From Oxalobacteraceae bacterium CAVE-383 (GTDB lineage Bacteria > Pseudomonadota > Gammaproteobacteria > Burkholderiales > Burkholderiaceae_D): DNA of 64,000 bases. This document shows positions 7,966 through 17,265 of the stretch, one piece after another (the first letter of the stretch is position 1; every line of letters starts with the position of its first letter). Both the position numbers and the translations under genes were made by a program. The stretch covers positions 1 through 64,000 of the forward strand of contig REGP01000006.1 of assembly GCA_004134995.1 (NCBI GenBank). Reading direction: 5' to 3'. The notes under the pieces are model-generated. The model saw only the letters and a list, made by a program, of their open reading frames with translations, ran no database searches and had not been told where the DNA came from.

Positions 7966-8679
7966 ATGATAAAAATGAAATTTTTGGGGATGCCGGCAGT
8001 GAGCGATTCGAGCGGTGCATTGAAAGACGACGTAACCACGCGGGAAGCCGCTGAAATGCTGGGCGTGTCCTTGCGCACCGCGCAATTGTGGGTGGAGCGC
8101 GGCCGGCTGCGGGCCTGGAAAACGGCGGGCGGCCATCGCCGCATCGAACGCGCCTCGGTGGAAGCCTTGCGTTCCGGCGCCGGCGCGGGCACCGAAGCGG
8201 GGCATGAAGGCGGCGCCGAAGCCGGCGCGCCATTGTCCGGACCCGGACGTCTCGCGCCATCCGCGGTAAAGCCTTCCGAACAGCCGCTGCGCGTGGTCGC
8301 CGTGGAAGACGACAAGACACTCCAATCGCTGTATCGCATCGCCATCGGCGCCATGCCGTTTCCCACCGAAGTGCATGTGGCGGCGAACGGTTTCGACGGA
8401 CTGATATTGATCGGCAAGGTGCAGCCGGACGTGGTCATCCTGGACTTGAATCTGCCGGGCATGGACGGCTTCAGGCTGATCCGCGAACTGGACCGGCACG
8501 AGGATTTCGATACCTTGGAAATCGTCGTCGTCAGCGCTTTGTCGCAAGCCGAAATCCGTGATCGGGGCGATATTCCCGACACCATCGAAATCTTCACCAA
8601 ACCGCTGGCAATGTCGCAGCTCGAACTTTTCCTGTCGCGCTCGCGGCGCCGTTTTCTGGATCGTCACGGCGTTGTCTGA
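7966..8679 (+). CDS. HTH (MerR/excisionase-like) plus receiver-domain response regulator
   Basis: The order of the 237 residues is reversed relative to most response regulators. An excisionase-type winged HTH (VTTREAAEMLGVSLRTAQLWVERG with KTAGGHRRI, about 23-62) is joined by a Gly/Ala/Glu-rich linker (70-100) to a C-terminal receiver domain. Receiver landmarks are the acidic pair in AVEDD (114-116), the phospho-acceptor D160 in VVILDLNLPG, the Ser of VVVSA and the Lys of FTKPLA. It is divergent from the Cache histidine kinase. The start could also be M4 or M9; no clear Shine-Dalgarno decides it. DNA binding controlled by phosphorylation is inferred. Confidence 0.85.
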   Translation: MIKMKFLGMPAVSDSSGALKDDVTTREAAEMLGVSLRTAQLWVERGRLRAWKTAGGHRRIERASVEALRSGAGAGTEAGHEGGAEAGAPLSGPGRLAPSAVKPSEQPLRVVAVEDDKTLQSLYRIAIGAMPFPTEVHVAANGFDGLILIGKVQPDVVILDLNLPGMDGFRLIRELDRHEDFDTLEIVVVSALSQAEIRDRGDIPDTIEIFTKPLAMSQLELFLSRSRRRFLDRHGVV

Positions 8680-9012
8680 ACCTTGCTTGGACCTTGTCTG
8701 ACAGCGAGATATCGTAAGCAGATGTCACAGTATTCCTGAAATTATTGACAGTGTGATCCAATGCATTGCGCTCGATTTATTTGAAATTTCATCTAACTAT
8801 TGTTACAAAATAGAGATGAACTTTTAAATAGATTACGTGGTCGCGCACTGTTATAAGCGATGTATGGGGGTGTCCATCGTGAGTGGTAATTCAATCGAGG
8901 CGACGCTGGCGCGGCTTCGGCGTGATGAGCAAATTCCCCATGACGTTGAAGTGGCCCGTTGCCATATTCATTTGTGCAGCTTCTTGCTGCCGCTTCATCT
9001 TCAGGAGATCTC
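8680..9012 (+). other. Intergenic region upstream of the bactofilin gene
   Basis: These 333 bases between the regulator and the bactofilin gene hold no convincing gene. They are more AT-rich than the flanks around 8740-8830, as expected of a promoter region, but I see no promoter good enough to call. A short reading frame from 8837 overlaps the bactofilin start and looks spurious. Confidence 0.5.
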
Positions 9013-9588
9013 ATGCTTCGCTCAGAAACCCTTTTCGGCAAACGTGAAAATGCAAACCCCAATACGCCGTTCGGCGGCGCCAGCGTAACCCCGCCCAGCG
9101 CTTCGGCCGCGACCCGCGTCGGCCAGCCCCAACCGGCTTCGGCATCGACCGCTTCGCACGCCGCGCATACGCCATCGGCATCGTCCCCGCAGCCACTCAC
9201 CGGCAACACCAATGAAGGCAGCAAGCTGATTGTCGGCCCCAACATCAAATTCAAGGGCGAGATCTGCGACTGCGATACCCTGGTGGTGGAAGGCTCAGTC
9301 GAAGCCACGATGGATTCCCGCGTGATGCAGATCGCCGAAAAAGGCGCATTCAAAGGTTCCGCCGGCATCGACGTGGCTGAAATCCGCGGCGATTTCGACG
9401 GCGATCTTACCGTGCGTCAAAAACTCGTGGTCTATACCACCGGCCGCGTCACCGGCAAAATCCGCTACGGCAAGCTGGTCATCGAAGAGGGCGGCCAGAT
9501 CAGCGGCGACGTCCAGGTCAATGGCCGCCAGGGCGAATTGGGCGAAGTCATGAACGAGAAACCGCACAAGGCCGCGCTGGCGGGATAA
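9013..9588 (+). CDS. Bactofilin (polymer-forming cytoskeletal protein)
   Basis: The 191-residue protein has a disordered Ser/Thr/Ala/Pro-rich N-terminus (about 1-75) and a bactofilin core of right-handed beta-helix repeats (IVGPNIKFKGEICDCDTLVVEG onward, in two pieces; GAFKGSAGIDVAEIRGDFDG; LVVYTTGRVTGKIRYGKLVIEEG). The start at 9013 is chosen because AGGAG stands six bases before it; the in-frame ATG at 8959 lacks such a site. Bactofilins self-assemble without nucleotides under the inner membrane and scaffold cell-shape or cell-wall enzymes. The usual neighbouring peptidase gene is absent here. Confidence 0.92.
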   Translation: MLRSETLFGKRENANPNTPFGGASVTPPSASAATRVGQPQPASASTASHAAHTPSASSPQPLTGNTNEGSKLIVGPNIKFKGEICDCDTLVVEGSVEATMDSRVMQIAEKGAFKGSAGIDVAEIRGDFDGDLTVRQKLVVYTTGRVTGKIRYGKLVIEEGGQISGDVQVNGRQGELGEVMNEKPHKAALAG

Positions 9589-9677
9589 ACGGGGGCGTCT
9601 GCTGGAAAGGCATGGGAGTCGTGCGACAATAGCGCCTTTCGCCCCAAGGGTTGGGGCGCGGCCTATCCGACCCCATC

Positions 9678-10559
9678 ATGACGCATCCAGAATCGCATCC
9701 AGAATACATACTGACCCTTTCCTGCCTCGACCAGCGCGGCATTGTCCATCGCGTTTCAGGCTTTCTCGCCGATCAGGGCTGTAATATCGTCGACTCCGCG
9801 CAGTTCGGCGACGCCCAGTCGCGCCTGTTTTTCATGCGCGTGCATTTTGTCGCCGACGAGGCGAAATTCAGCGAAGCGGCCCTGCGCGCGGCGTTCGAGC
9901 CGGTGGCCGATTCCCTCAAAATGAACTGGCAATTGCACGACGCGGCCAAGAAGCCGCGCGTGATGCTGATGGTGTCCAAAATCGGCCATTGCCTCAACGA
10001 TCTGCTGTTCCGCTACAAGAGCGGCCTGCTGCCGGTCGAGATTCCGGCGATCGTCTCGAACCATACCGATTTTTATCAGCTGGCCGCCAGCTACAACATT
10101 CCTTTCCATCATTTGCCGCTGGCCGGCGGCGCCTCCGAGGCGGACAAGCTGGCCCAGGAGGCGCGCGTGATGGAGCTGGTCAACCACCATGACGTCGATC
10201 TGGTGGTGCTGGCGCGCTACATGCAGATACTGTCGCCGGCCATGTGCAATGCGCTGCGCGGCCGCGCCATCAATATCCACCATTCGTTCCTGCCGAGCTT
10301 CAAGGGCGCCAAGCCGTATTACCAGGCGCACGACCGCGGCGTGAAGCTGATCGGCGCCACGGCGCACTTCGTGACCGGCGATCTGGATGAGGGACCGATC
10401 ATCGAGCAGGACGTGGCCCGCGTCGATCATGCGATGGAGCCGGATACCCTGACGGCGATCGGCCGCGATGTGGAGTGCGTGGTGCTGGCGCGCGCGGTGA
10501 AGTGGTTCCTGGAGCACCGCATTCTGCTCAACGGCCACAAGACCGTCGTCTTCAAATAA
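9678..10559 (+). CDS. purU: Formyltetrahydrofolate deformylase
   Basis: The 293-residue enzyme hydrolyses 10-formyl-THF to formate and THF, balancing the one-carbon pool and supplying formate to PurT. An N-terminal ACT domain (LTLSCLDQRGIVHRVSGFL) is followed by a formyltransferase fold. The catalytic Asn and His sit in INIHHSFLPSF and the Asp in GDLDEGPII. Length agrees with E. coli PurU (280). The start at 9678 begins at the conserved ACT region; the upstream in-frame ATG at 9651 adds only nine unconserved residues. A strong terminator follows at once. Confidence 0.96.
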   Translation: MTHPESHPEYILTLSCLDQRGIVHRVSGFLADQGCNIVDSAQFGDAQSRLFFMRVHFVADEAKFSEAALRAAFEPVADSLKMNWQLHDAAKKPRVMLMVSKIGHCLNDLLFRYKSGLLPVEIPAIVSNHTDFYQLAASYNIPFHHLPLAGGASEADKLAQEARVMELVNHHDVDLVVLARYMQILSPAMCNALRGRAINIHHSFLPSFKGAKPYYQAHDRGVKLIGATAHFVTGDLDEGPIIEQDVARVDHAMEPDTLTAIGRDVECVVLARAVKWFLEHRILLNGHKTVVFK

Positions 10560-10598
10560 AAAAGCGCCGGCGCATATCATTGCGCCGGCGCTTTTTTG
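10557..10598. terminator. Bidirectional terminator between purU and the esterase gene
   Basis: A long hairpin (arm AAGCGCCGGCGCA, short loop) with A6 before and T6 after lies between the two convergent genes. Confidence 0.92.
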
Positions 10599-10616
10599 TT
10601 GCAGCGGACTTGTTGA

Positions 10617-11291
10617 TTAACCCAGCACGCCCTGCAGCCACTTCGAAATATCGGCCACTTCTTCCGCGCAGACCGAATGCGCCATCGGATAACTGCGCCA
10701 TTGCACCTTGTAACCCAGCGTCTGCAGGATATCGCGCGATTTTTCGGCGCGCTCCGGATCGACTACGTTGTCGAACTGGCCGTGGCCCATGAAAATCGGG
10801 ATGTCCTGATTGATGGCGTTGCGTTCGGCCGGCACCAGGTCGCGCAGGGGCAGGTAGCCGGACAGGCACAGCAGGCCCGCCAGGCGCTGCGAATGCCGCA
10901 AGCCGATCTGCAGCGCCATTGCGCAGCCTTGCGAAAAGCCCGCAATCACGATCCGTTCGCTGCGTACGCCGCGCGCCTGCTCGCGCGCGATCAGGCGCTC
11001 GATCGCGGCCTGCGATGCGCGCAACCCGTTTTCATCCTCTTTCCGGTCCAGTCCCAGCCCGATGATGTCGTACCAGGAACGCATGCGATAGCCGCCGTTC
11101 ATCGTCACCGGCATCACCGGCGCGTCCGGAAACACGAAGCGGATCGCGCCGCAGCCGGCCAGGTCGAGTTCGGGCACCAAGGGCACGAAATCGGAACTGT
11201 CGGCGCCAAGGCCGTGCATCCAGATGATGGATGCTGTCGGATTCGGCGCGGTTTCTATTTCGGTGGTGGCAAGCAGGTCGTCGTTATTCAT
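10617..11291 (-). CDS. Alpha/beta-hydrolase carboxylesterase (phospholipase/carboxylesterase family)
   Basis: The 224 residues match the length of the bacterial EstB / acyl-protein-thioesterase family. The nucleophile elbow is GFSQGCAM, the acid is the Asp in GHGQFDNVVD and the His lies in YPMAHSVC. IWMHGLGADSSDF near the N-terminus is the oxyanion-hole strand of this family. It is a soluble cytoplasmic esterase of broad specificity; the natural substrate is not known. It shares the strand with mog and darP but is separated from mog by about 50 bases. Confidence 0.92.
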   Translation of the reverse strand: MNNDDLLATTEIETAPNPTASIIWMHGLGADSSDFVPLVPELDLAGCGAIRFVFPDAPVMPVTMNGGYRMRSWYDIIGLGLDRKEDENGLRASQAAIERLIAREQARGVRSERIVIAGFSQGCAMALQIGLRHSQRLAGLLCLSGYLPLRDLVPAERNAINQDIPIFMGHGQFDNVVDPERAEKSRDILQTLGYKVQWRSYPMAHSVCAEEVADISKWLQGVLG

Positions 11292-11343
11292 GAGGGGGAG
11301 GATGGATGCGGTGATTGAATGATTTAACGCGGAATCAGCGGGA

Positions 11344-11986
<643 letters not shown>

Positions 11987-12009
<23 letters not shown>

Positions 12010-12589
12010 GGTCTTCGGCGGCAGTATCGTCGGCGTCCCCGTCGCTGCCGGCGCTCTGCAATTCCTTCAGGATCTGGAAAATCTCGCGATAGGCCTTGGG
12101 CGGCTTGTTCTCGGCCTGCTCCTTGCGGGCGTTGCGGATCAGCGTGCGCAGATGCTGGATATCCACTTCGGGATGCTGTTGCAGCAGTTCGGCCAGGGCG
12201 TTGTCGTCCTTGAGCAGCTTTTCGCGGCGGCGCTCCAGCGCGTGCATGGCGGCGGTATCGGCCTTGGACAGGCCGCGCCAGCTGTCCAGCGTGCGCTGGA
12301 TGGCCGCCAGTTCGGTTTCGTCCAGCGTGCGCATTTTCTTGCCGACGTATTGCATCTGGCGGCGCCGGCCTTCGTGATCCTTGATCTGCTGGCATTCGAG
12401 GATGGCTTCGCGCACATCTTCCGGCATCGGCACGCGTTTGACGCGGTCGCGCGGTTCGGCGACCAGCTCTTCGCCGAGTTTCTGCAAGGCCGTCATTTCG
12501 CGTTTCAACTGCGATTTGGACGGGCGCTCGTATTCTTGTTCGAACTCGCTGGACTGGAAGCCGCAGGAGCCGCGGTTGGGATTTGGCAT
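11987..12589 (-). CDS. darP: Ribosome-associated 50S assembly factor DarP (YjgA, DUF615)
   Basis: The 200 residues, charged and mostly helical, match DarP/YjgA: PSKSQLKREMTALQKLGEEL near residue 23 and AIQRTLDSWRG, PEVDIQHLRTLIRNAR, PPKAYREIFQIL further on are the conserved blocks. In E. coli the protein binds late 50S precursors. An acidic tail of Asp/Glu (about 183-200) follows. It is divergent from pmbA, a pairing conserved across beta- and gammaproteobacteria, and runs into mog. Confidence 0.94.
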
Positions 12590-12662
12590 GATGGTGGCAG
12601 TAACGAAAGCTAAACGGCTGCTATCATAACTGTTTTATACGTCGAACCGAGAATCCGAGATC

Positions 12663-14039
12663 ATGGGCGCATCTATCAACAACACTATTTTCATCCATTC
12701 CCAGGCGCAATTGCGGCAATTGGCGCAGGATGTGCTGGATTACGCCCGGCAAAAGGGCGCTTCAGACGCGGCGGTCGAATTCAGCGAAGGCAACGGCCTG
12801 TCGGTCGCGGTGCGCAAGGGCGGCATCGAAACCATCGAGCAGAACAAAGACAAGGGCATGGGCGTCACCATTTACATGGGCAGCGGCAAGCAAATCCGCC
12901 GCGGCGGCGCCAGCACCTCCGATTTCTCCAAAAAATCCCTGCAGGACACGGTTGACGCCGCCTACAACATCGCCCGCTTCACCGCTCCCGACGACTGCGC
13001 CGGCCTGCCGGATGAAGATACCCTGGAAATGCATCCGCGCGACCTGAAGCTGTGCATGCCCTGGCTGCTGTCGGCCGAGGAGGCGGTGGCCATCGCCCAG
13101 CGCTGCGAAGCCGCCGCGTTCGCGGTCGATCCGCGCATCACCAATAGCGAAGGCGCCAGCGTCTACGCGCAGCAGTCGCATTTCGTCTCCGCCAACAGCC
13201 GCGGCTTCGCCGGCGGCTATCCGTTTTCGCGGCACAGCATTTCGGTCGCGCCGATCGCCGGCAAGGGCGCCAAAATGCAGCGCGACGACTGGTATTCGTC
13301 GATGCGCGACCCGAAGAAGCTGGCCAAGCCGGAGGCCATCGGCCGTTACGCCGCCGAACGCGCGCTGGCGCGCCTGAATGCGCGCAAGCTCAGCACGCGC
13401 AAATGCCCGGTGCTGTTCGAAGCGCCGCTGGCGGCCGGCCTGCTCGGCGCCTTCGTGCAGGCAGTATCGGGCGGCGCGCTGTACCGCAAATCGACCTTCC
13501 TGCTGGATTCTCTCGGCAAACAGATCTTCGCGCCGCATATTCAGATCGTGGAAGACCCGCACGTCATGGGCGCGGTCGGTTCCTCGCCGTTCGACGATGA
13601 AGGCGTCAAGACTGCCACGCGCAATGTGGTCGAGGACGGCGTGGTGCAGGGCTATTTCCTGTCGACCTACTCGGCGCGCAAGCTCGGCATGAAAACCACC
13701 GGCAATGCCGGCGGCTCGCACAATCTGACGATCAGTTCCAGCAAAACCAGGCCGGCGGACAATTTCAAGGCGATGCTGAAGAAAATGGGCACCGGCCTGC
13801 TGGTGACGGAACTGATGGGCCAGGGCGTCAATTACGTCACCGGCGATTATTCGCGCGGCGCCTCGGGCTATTGGGTCGAGAACGGCGTGATCCAGTATCC
13901 GGTCGAGGAAATCACGATCGCCGGCAACATGAAGGACATGCTGGGCCAGATCGTCGCCATCGGCAGCGATACGCTGATTCGCGGCACCAAGGAAACCGGT
14001 TCCATCCTGATCGAAAGCATGACCATCGCCGGCGATTGA
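12663..14039 (+). CDS. pmbA: Metalloprotease subunit PmbA/TldE
   Basis: The 458 residues match TldE/PmbA, partner of TldD in a heterodimeric protease that matures ribosomally made peptides and degrades CcdA in E. coli. Typical blocks are AVEFSEGNGLSVAVRKG, GKQIRRGGASTSDFS, VLFEAPLAAGLLGAFVQAVSG (partly shown) and the C-terminal GASGYWVENG and EITIAGNMKDML. The metal site lies in TldD, which is not in this window. It is divergent from darP with a gap of about 70 bases. A clear hairpin terminator follows. Confidence 0.96.
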   Translation: MGASINNTIFIHSQAQLRQLAQDVLDYARQKGASDAAVEFSEGNGLSVAVRKGGIETIEQNKDKGMGVTIYMGSGKQIRRGGASTSDFSKKSLQDTVDAAYNIARFTAPDDCAGLPDEDTLEMHPRDLKLCMPWLLSAEEAVAIAQRCEAAAFAVDPRITNSEGASVYAQQSHFVSANSRGFAGGYPFSRHSISVAPIAGKGAKMQRDDWYSSMRDPKKLAKPEAIGRYAAERALARLNARKLSTRKCPVLFEAPLAAGLLGAFVQAVSGGALYRKSTFLLDSLGKQIFAPHIQIVEDPHVMGAVGSSPFDDEGVKTATRNVVEDGVVQGYFLSTYSARKLGMKTTGNAGGSHNLTISSSKTRPADNFKAMLKKMGTGLLVTELMGQGVNYVTGDYSRGASGYWVENGVIQYPVEEITIAGNMKDMLGQIVAIGSDTLIRGTKETGSILIESMTIAGD

Positions 14040-14047
14040 TCGCCCCG

Positions 14048-14082
14048 GACCGCGCCGGAACGCCAATCCCGGCGCGGTCTTT
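14048..14082 (+). terminator. pmbA terminator
   Basis: A perfect 11-bp hairpin (GACCGCGCCGG / CCGGCGCGGTC, ten-base loop) is followed by TTTC, nine bases after the pmbA stop. Confidence 0.8.
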
Positions 14083-14142
14083 CACCGCTGTCCTCTGTAC
14101 TCTCTACTTTCACCGCTCACGCTTCTTTTTTTCGTCTTTTCC

Positions 14143-15738
14143 ATGTCCCTGCATACCGATCCCGCCCATTCCAGCGGACAAATACTGCCTTTCCGGGAAT
14201 CGCTGCTGGCGATGCTCGGCATCTGTTTCGTCATCATGCTGGTGGCGCTCGACCAGACCGTGGTCGGCACCGCGCTGCCGACCGTGGTGGCCGAACTCAA
14301 GGGCTTCGATCTGTACGCCTGGGTCGCCACGTCCTATCTGCTGACCTCGGTCATCACGGTGCCGATTTTCGGCAGGCTCGGCGATTTCTTCGGCCGCAAG
14401 CCGTTCGTGATCGCGTCGGTGATCATTTTCAGCGCGGCCTCGGCTTTGTGCGGCATCGCCGACAGCATGCTGTTTCTGGTGCTGGCGCGCGGCCTGCAAG
14501 GCATCGGCGGCGGGATGCTCGTCGGCACCGCCTTCGCCTGCGTGCCCGATCTGTTTCCCGAGGCCAAGGTGCGCCTGCGCTGGCAAGTGCTGATGACTTC
14601 GGCCTACGGTATCGCTGTCGCCGTGGGGCCTTCCCTGGGCGGTTTCCTCACGCAAAACTGGGGCTGGCGCTGGGTGTTCTACGTCAATTTGCCGTTCGGC
14701 CTGCTGTCGCTGTATTTCATCTGGCGTTTCTTCCCGCATATCCGGCACGTCGCCTCCAATGTCAAAATCCGCCTCGACTGGCCGGGCGCGCTGCTGATCG
14801 CCGTAGCGCTGGGCGGCATGCAGCTGGCGGTGGAGGAATTGCCCAAGCACGGCCTGTCGCCGGCGCTGGCCGGCCTGCTGGCGCTGAGCCTGGCGTCGTT
14901 CTACGGCTTATGGAAATGGGAACAGCGCGCCTCGCAGCCGCTGCTGCCGATGGAAGTCTGGCGCGATCCGTCGCTGGCGCCGCTGTTCATCCTGGCGATC
15001 TGCGTCGGCTTCGCGATGTTTTCCATGCTGGTGTATGCGCCGCTGCTGTTCCAGGGCGGCTTCGGCCTGTCGCCGCAGGCGGCCGGGCTGCTGATCACGC
15101 CGCTGGTGGCCTGCATTACCGTGGCCAGCATCGTCAACGGCCGGCTGGTTACGCGCGTGCGCAATCCGAATCTGATGCTGTATGCCGGCTTCGTGCTGAT
15201 CGCGCTGGCTTCGCTCGGCATGGCGCTTACCGAGCGCACCAGCTCGAACGCCTTCATGCTGACCGCCATGCTGATCGGCGGGCTGGGTTTCGGGCTGGTG
15301 CTGCCGAACCTGACCATCTTCGCCCAGCAGACCGCGCCGCGCGCGCATCTGGGCATCGCCACCGCGCTGCTGCAGTCGCTGCGCATGATCGGCGGCATGC
15401 TCGGCACGGCCGTCACCGGCACGCTGGTCAACCGCATGTATGCCGGCGACGTGCAGCGCGCGCTGGAACTCGAAAACGGACAGCAATGGCTGGGCGCTTT
15501 TCATAATCCCGAAATTTTGATGGACGCGGCGACGCAGCAAAAACTGCTGGCGCAGACCATGCAGAGCGGCCATGACGGCGCGGCCATGCTGAACGCCGCC
15601 CGCGAGGCGCTGGTCGGCGCGATTCATATGGGCATGGCATTGGCGATTGTAATGGCGCTGATCGGGCTGTGGATGGCGCGGCGCGTGCCGCCGGTCAGTT
15701 TCAGTCGTCCGATGGCGCCGCCGGAGATCGTGGATTGA
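14143..15738 (+). CDS. DHA2-family MFS drug efflux transporter (EmrB/QacA type)
   Basis: The 531 residues form 14 predicted membrane helices. Family signs are LDQTVVGTALPTVVAEL in helix 1, the loop motif GRLGDFFGRKPF and the motif-C block near YGIAVAVGPSLGGFL in helix 5. It is a proton-driven drug or metabolite exporter of the inner membrane; substrate cannot be told. No membrane-fusion (EmrA) partner or MarR regulator is adjacent. Its 3' end overlaps the convergent phrB gene by 38 bases. Confidence 0.92.
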   Translation: MSLHTDPAHSSGQILPFRESLLAMLGICFVIMLVALDQTVVGTALPTVVAELKGFDLYAWVATSYLLTSVITVPIFGRLGDFFGRKPFVIASVIIFSAASALCGIADSMLFLVLARGLQGIGGGMLVGTAFACVPDLFPEAKVRLRWQVLMTSAYGIAVAVGPSLGGFLTQNWGWRWVFYVNLPFGLLSLYFIWRFFPHIRHVASNVKIRLDWPGALLIAVALGGMQLAVEELPKHGLSPALAGLLALSLASFYGLWKWEQRASQPLLPMEVWRDPSLAPLFILAICVGFAMFSMLVYAPLLFQGGFGLSPQAAGLLITPLVACITVASIVNGRLVTRVRNPNLMLYAGFVLIALASLGMALTERTSSNAFMLTAMLIGGLGFGLVLPNLTIFAQQTAPRAHLGIATALLQSLRMIGGMLGTAVTGTLVNRMYAGDVQRALELENGQQWLGAFHNPEILMDAATQQKLLAQTMQSGHDGAAMLNAAREALVGAIHMGMALAIVMALIGLWMARRVPPVSFSRPMAPPEIVD

Positions 15739-17260
15739 CGTCCGAATGAATTCCCGCCTCGGCTTTTTTCACCACTGCGTAGCGCTCCAGCGTGCGCAGC
15801 CGCGCCAGATCGTGCTGCACGACAGGCTGCGGATAGTTTCCGCCCAGGCTCACGCCGGCTTGCGATAATTCTTCCGCGCCGGCCGTCCATGGCGCATGAA
15901 TCCGCCGGTCCGGCAACTTCGCCAATTGCGGCAGATAGCGGCGGATGAATTTGCCGGCGCCATCGAATTTCTCCGATTGCGCGACCGGATTGAAGATGCG
16001 GAAATACGGCTGCGCATCGCAGCCCGACGATGCCGCCCATTGCCAGCCGCCGTTATTCGATGCCAGGTCGAAATCGTTCAACTGATCGGCGAAGTAGCGT
16101 TCTCCCCAGCGCCAGTCGATCCCCAGGTCCTTGATCAGGAAACTGGCCGTCACCATGCGCAGGCGGTTGTGCATGTAGCCGGTCAGGTTCAATTGCCGCA
16201 TTGCCGCGTCGATCAGCGGATAGCCGGTGCGGCCGTCGCACCAGGCCCCGAACAATTGCTCCGCGCGCGTGCCGCTTTCCCAGACGATGGCGTCGTAGGC
16301 CGGCTTGAAGGCATGGCCGGCCACGCGCGGATGGTGCTGCAGAATCATGGAATAGAAATCGCGCCAGATCAGTTCCGACAGCCAGACGGCGGCGCCTTTG
16401 CCGTGTGCGCCGTCATGCATGTCCGGCGCGCCGCGCATGCGGTCGAAGGCCAGCCGCGCCAGCGCGCGGATCGACACCGTGCCGAAGCGCAAATGCACCG
16501 ACAGGTATGACGGCCCCTTGACGGCCGGATAATCGCGCGCCGTGTCGTATCGGCCCATGCGTTCGACGAAATCGTCGAGTAGCGCCTGTGCGCCGGACAT
16601 GCCGGTGGCGATGCCCAGATCAGACAGATTGCTTTTGCCGAATCCCAGAATTTCCAGCGAGGGCATGCCGCCGGCAAGCTGCGCCGGCGGCGGCGCCAGC
16701 CGTTCCAGATAACGCTCGACCGGATAGGCTTGCAGATAGAATTCGCCGCCGTCGCCGACGATCTTGCGCATCCAGGCGTTCTTGTAAGGCGTGAATACCG
16801 AAAACGGTTGCCCTGCCTGCGTCAGGATTTCGTCTTTTTCAAAAACGACCTGGTCTTTGTAAAGCTGAAAGCCGCGGCCGGCCGCCTGCAATGCCTTGGC
16901 CGCCAGCGCGTCGCGCGCGATCGCCTGCGGTTCGTAATCGCGATTGGCGAATACCGCGTCGACTTCCAGCGCCGCCGCCAGGGCCGGGATGTCCTTCCAT
17001 GCGGCGGCGTGGCGCACGATCAGGCCGCCCTCATGTTCGCGCAGCGCGGCGTCGAGCTCGACCACGCTTTCCAGGATGAATTCGACGCGGCGATCGTCGG
17101 TAATGCCTTCTTCCCGCAAGCCGTCGAGAATGTCGCGGTCGAAAACGAACACGCAATACACCTGTTCGCTTTGGCGCAGCGCCTGATACAGCGCCGCGTT
17201 GTCGGCGATGCGCAGATCGCGGCGGAACCAGAACAGGGATTTCCGGAAGATTCGTGACAT
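15701..17260 (-). CDS. phrB: Deoxyribodipyrimidine photo-lyase (class I CPD photolyase)
   Basis: The 519-residue protein repairs UV-made cyclobutane pyrimidine dimers with blue light, FADH- and an antenna cofactor. The N-terminal Rossmann part begins LFWFRRDLRIADNAAL; the FAD-binding part has SELIWRDFYSMIL, GYPLIDAAMRQLN, GYMHNRLRMVTASFL and NNGGWQWAASSGCDAQPYFR (20 residues). All match class I photolyases in order. The C-terminus is some 40 residues longer than in E. coli PhrB (472) and looks disordered. It begins only 5 bases after the stop of the giant gene at 17266, on the same strand, so it may be the last gene of that operon. Confidence 0.95.
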   Translation of the reverse strand: MSRIFRKSLFWFRRDLRIADNAALYQALRQSEQVYCVFVFDRDILDGLREEGITDDRRVEFILESVVELDAALREHEGGLIVRHAAAWKDIPALAAALEVDAVFANRDYEPQAIARDALAAKALQAAGRGFQLYKDQVVFEKDEILTQAGQPFSVFTPYKNAWMRKIVGDGGEFYLQAYPVERYLERLAPPPAQLAGGMPSLEILGFGKSNLSDLGIATGMSGAQALLDDFVERMGRYDTARDYPAVKGPSYLSVHLRFGTVSIRALARLAFDRMRGAPDMHDGAHGKGAAVWLSELIWRDFYSMILQHHPRVAGHAFKPAYDAIVWESGTRAEQLFGAWCDGRTGYPLIDAAMRQLNLTGYMHNRLRMVTASFLIKDLGIDWRWGERYFADQLNDFDLASNNGGWQWAASSGCDAQPYFRIFNPVAQSEKFDGAGKFIRRYLPQLAKLPDRRIHAPWTAGAEELSQAGVSLGGNYPQPVVQHDLARLRTLERYAVVKKAEAGIHSDVNPRSPAAPSDD

Positions 17261-17265
17261 GGGCG

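Noticed and set aside
8837..9088. 83-codon frame before the bactofilin gene
   Set aside because: It overlaps the bactofilin start, lacks a ribosome site and has no recognisable feature.
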